Assembly: GCA_020796225.1 (NCBI GenBank)
Contig: CM036767.1
Span: 26,569,253 to 26,633,252, forward strand
Direction of reading: 5' to 3'
DNA length: 64,000 nucleotides
Origin: Arion vulgaris
Taxonomy: Eukaryota; Mollusca; Gastropoda; Stylommatophora; Arionidae
Under the pieces are notes generated by a model. It made no database searches. It was not told where the DNA came from and was given only the letters and a program-made list of their open reading frames with translations. Positions 61,401 through 64,000 of this stretch are shown in pieces. Each line of letters opens with the position of its first letter. Position 1 is the first letter of the stretch. The translations under genes were made by a program, and so were the position numbers.

Positions 61401-63668
61401 TAAAAAGTCAACCACTTTTTACCTCCCAAATGTCAAAAGGGGCAAAAAAAAAAGGTTTTCTAAATCGGATACTGTCCTAAACATGTAAAAGTCAAAGGGT
61501 TTAGGGGCCTTTCCCCATGGAAACTTCACGTTTTGGAAAAGATCCATATCACAACGAGTGTTTAAAAATTGGTTGTAAGAGCGAATGCAAAAGAAGAAGC
61601 CCTATGGGGACCATCACGGGAGATAGGCTGAATCATCCCCGGCATACTATCCCAAGAAAAGTGATTAAGAAAAAATGCGCGGGCCCCGAGTTCCGTCCGC
61701 AAGGATCCACATGCGTTCTAGCTTTTCCCATCGCCCGGGGAGAGGCGAGCATTAATAGTCCCTTGGGAGTTCGCTTGTCTTGTGGGGAGCGGAACCCATA
61801 AAACATGACTCCCTTTTGCATCTCTCTTGTCCCAGAGGCTTCCCACAGCACCGCCCTTTTGGGCCAGACCGGAACCCCCGTCGGGCCAAGTCACCACGGG
61901 GAAGTGAGAACGGGAGATTAGAAAGAAAAAAAAAGTAAAGGTCCCCTTTCATACCTCGTGGTATATAGGTCAATACAGTGTTGGGCTTGTATTTTCATTG
62001 CCCGTCGGCACATGATGGGTGATGTGGCCCATACCCGGGCTGCCATTTCACAGAGCATGTCGGGTACCCAGTTGGGGCTGGGCCGACCTGAGACCGCCCG
62101 GTGGGGAAAAAATTCCCCCGCATTGCGGGAGCGAACCCAGACCACCACCCTTTGCGAAGCAAGTTCTCAACTACCCCACGGCTCTCTGAGATTAGAGCCA
62201 TCTCTCTAACCCCGTCGCGCCGTTTCCCTTTTGCCCCTTTTAACTAAAATATCTAATACCCCGATATCCTATTTCTAAAATGTTCACAGTTCAACTCACC
62301 TTGCTTGCGATGTCCTTAGAAAAACTTGTTCAGTCACAACACGTTTCCCTTCATCGATTTCTGTCAAAATCAATACGAATCTTGATCTCTGCTATCGGGC
62401 TATAAGAATGATTCTGAAAAATCTGATTCTCTTCCCTTGTTGTTTATAGGCTCTTGTCTGGTCTGCCTAACCGTTCAGTTTAAAGCAACGTCAGTTTTCT
62501 CCTAAAAGTTCCCCGGTTCCAATATGGTTAAACCCTTTCCCAAAAGAAAGAATTCAATGGAAGAAAATCTTTGGGAGTTCTGAATCAGTCCAACATATGT
62601 CGGCAGTTCTGTTGGGTTATACGTATGAATTATGCTATCTATCTGACTTCTCTCCTTGGGTTCCGTCTGCAACTCGGTTAAACCCTATGTCTAGTTTTAT
62701 TTTTGTAAAGCCCCCCTGTTCAATTCTGTCCAGTTCTCTATTCTACTTAGAAATCACGGCAGAGTTGTTCTGCTCTATAATTCTTGCTCTTCCCTTCCTA
62801 AATTCCTTCCTTCTTCTATATGTGTCTTTCTTCTTCCTCCTCACTGTGTCTGTCCCTGGCTCCTTCTGCTCAGTTTTTCCCAAAGTTCCAAGCCCCTTCA
62901 AAATTTCCTCTCGTGCCCCTTTCTTTCCTCTCTGTGTTGTACAAAAAAATTGAACCATCATTTGTATTAAAATTTCCCCTACACGGGACGTTGATCCCCC
63001 TCCCTTGAATTTAAACCCTCCCGTTTCTTTGGTGTCTGTTCTGCCCGCTCTGTGTTTTTTGTCTCTTTTTCCCTACCCTTTTTTTATCTGACCATCCTCA
63101 ATCACAAATTTTTGTTCCCTGGCCCTTTTTCAGCTGGTCGGGAAATTTACCTGCTAGAACTAATTGCCGGGCCCCCTTTGAGAGCACCACTGCCTGATTC
63201 TGCCTTTAAATTCCTCTTACTTATTTACTAACTTCTAACATTACTTTTTTGAAGAAATGAAATTTGGGGCCATAAGGACTGGTTAAGCATGAAGATAATG
63301 AAAGGGGTATGATGTTGTTGTATTCCGAGGGTCGGTTCCGGGTGAGAAATCCGCTGGGGTTTCTTGGCTAATGCGAATGGTGGGTTGTTGCAGAGCAAAG
63401 TGGGGCATACAGGACAACTACCTTTTGTATGAGGATGGAGGTTTAGGCCTTACTCTGCCCTCCATTGGATTTCTGGGACTTCATTTACTGGGCAGTAGTT
63501 TACGACCCTTGGGGCGATTTCCCGATCCGAAGGGCGGTTTCGGTGAGGGGTGTCGTCTATAAAATTTCTCCTCCAGCGGCTTACGTGGGTATACCGTCCT
63601 GGGCTCAGGTGTTTACGGTAAGAGGAAAAGGGGGCCGGCTTGCATCACAGCATCGTTTTTGGGGGGGT
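58500..63668. other. Homopolymer-rich zone, no reliable gene call
   Basis: Frequent runs of four or more identical bases, a GC-rich stretch at about 60.5-62.3 kb and a T/C-rich one at 62.6-63.1 kb. Frames of up to 150 codons (for example 59136-59591 and 60731-61120) have unremarkable composition and no motif. The single recognisable item is the tRNA-like SINE at 61.95-62.22 kb. Confidence 0.5.
61945..62220 (-). mobile_element. Probable tRNA-derived SINE
   Basis: Minus strand starts ggcgcgacggggttagagag and contains a B-box-like GGGTTCGCTCC (about 62125-62135) followed by a long non-tRNA body ending in the 'ccacgaggtatgaaa' region. A short-range tRNA fold was not checked. It lies in the low-quality zone, so bases may be unreliable. 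Confidence 0.55.
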
Positions 63669-63930
63669 TGAAGATGGGTAAGGGGGATACTCTTTCCTCT
63701 TTGGGCTGTCTGTTGGGTGAGGACACTAAAAACGATGTTGAACGATCGATTTAAAGTTTATTCCCTTGTTCAAGTCGAAATGGTCCGAGAGGCAGAGTGA
63801 GAGGGTGTTTAATCACGAGCCACAGGGAAACCCTGTATGCATACTCTTCGATATTTGTTGGGGAACTGGCACCCCTGGGGGTTCCCGGAGTGCAATAACG
63901 TTGTTTTTAACCAATAACCAAATGCAGGTC
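63669..63930 (+). repeat. Dispersed repeat R, copy 3, damaged
   Basis: Starts ATGGGTAAGGGGGATACTC, reading MGKGDTLSSLGCLLGEDTKN before a stop, then follows copies 1 and 2 with many single-base indels. Confidence 0.75.
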
Positions 63931-64000
63931 CTTGATATTATTTCATTGTCACCTTCGTGTTTCTCCAACATAACATCTCTGTTCAATAAAATATCTCTTG

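Overview
The window is animal nuclear DNA carrying one recognisable cellular gene, a FOXK-type forkhead transcription factor on the + strand. It is split into eight coding exons between 6901 and 32568. Splice phases agree at every junction and give a 663-residue protein with an FHA domain (exons 1-2), a forkhead domain (exons 3-4), a Q/S/T-rich C-terminal region and a basic C-terminal end. The intron-exon structure and the transposon types (APE/RT/RNase H non-LTR elements, piggyBac, hAT, SINEs with a 'gtcgtaagaggcgac' core) suggest a lophotrochozoan, most likely a gastropod mollusc. That placement is inference; no search was run.

Layout. 1-6.7 kb holds decayed repeats: part of a 1.3-1.7 kb unclassified repeat, truncated LINE tails and one SINE. 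6.7-6.9 kb is the likely FOXK promoter and 5'UTR. 6.9-32.6 kb is FOXK; its introns hold SINE copies, at least eleven antisense LINE fragments, two TTAA-flanked giant palindromic elements, an internally deleted piggyBac, a near full-length decayed piggyBac and a pair of mariner-type MITEs. 32.6-39.4 kb contains the FOXK 3'UTR with a 26-bp tandem repeat, a 630-bp hAT-type element with an 8-bp target duplication, and a long non-LTR retrotransposon on the minus strand (endonuclease, RT, RNase H) followed by another RNase H tail.

39.7-57.5 kb is dominated by a cluster of about ten different minisatellites, the largest about 3.4 kb (51-bp unit) and 2.9 kb (about 54-bp unit). They create long but non-genic reading frames, often on both strands. 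Between them lie a second copy of the 5' unclassified repeat (about 43.4-45.1 kb) and an RT fragment (about 45.4-46.2 kb). From about 58.5 kb to the end the sequence changes character, with many homopolymer runs, a GC-rich stretch at 60.5-62.3 kb and damaged copies of known repeats. This looks like poorly polished assembly, and I found no gene there.

FOXK proteins bind GTAAACA-type DNA and recruit repressors such as Sin3. GTAAACA motifs sit just before and just after exon 1, so autoregulation is possible but untested. I did not find a clearly novel multi-gene system. The most interesting items are the palindromic element carrying RFX-like X-box motifs and the dense minisatellite cluster with a SINE-like insertion inside one array.
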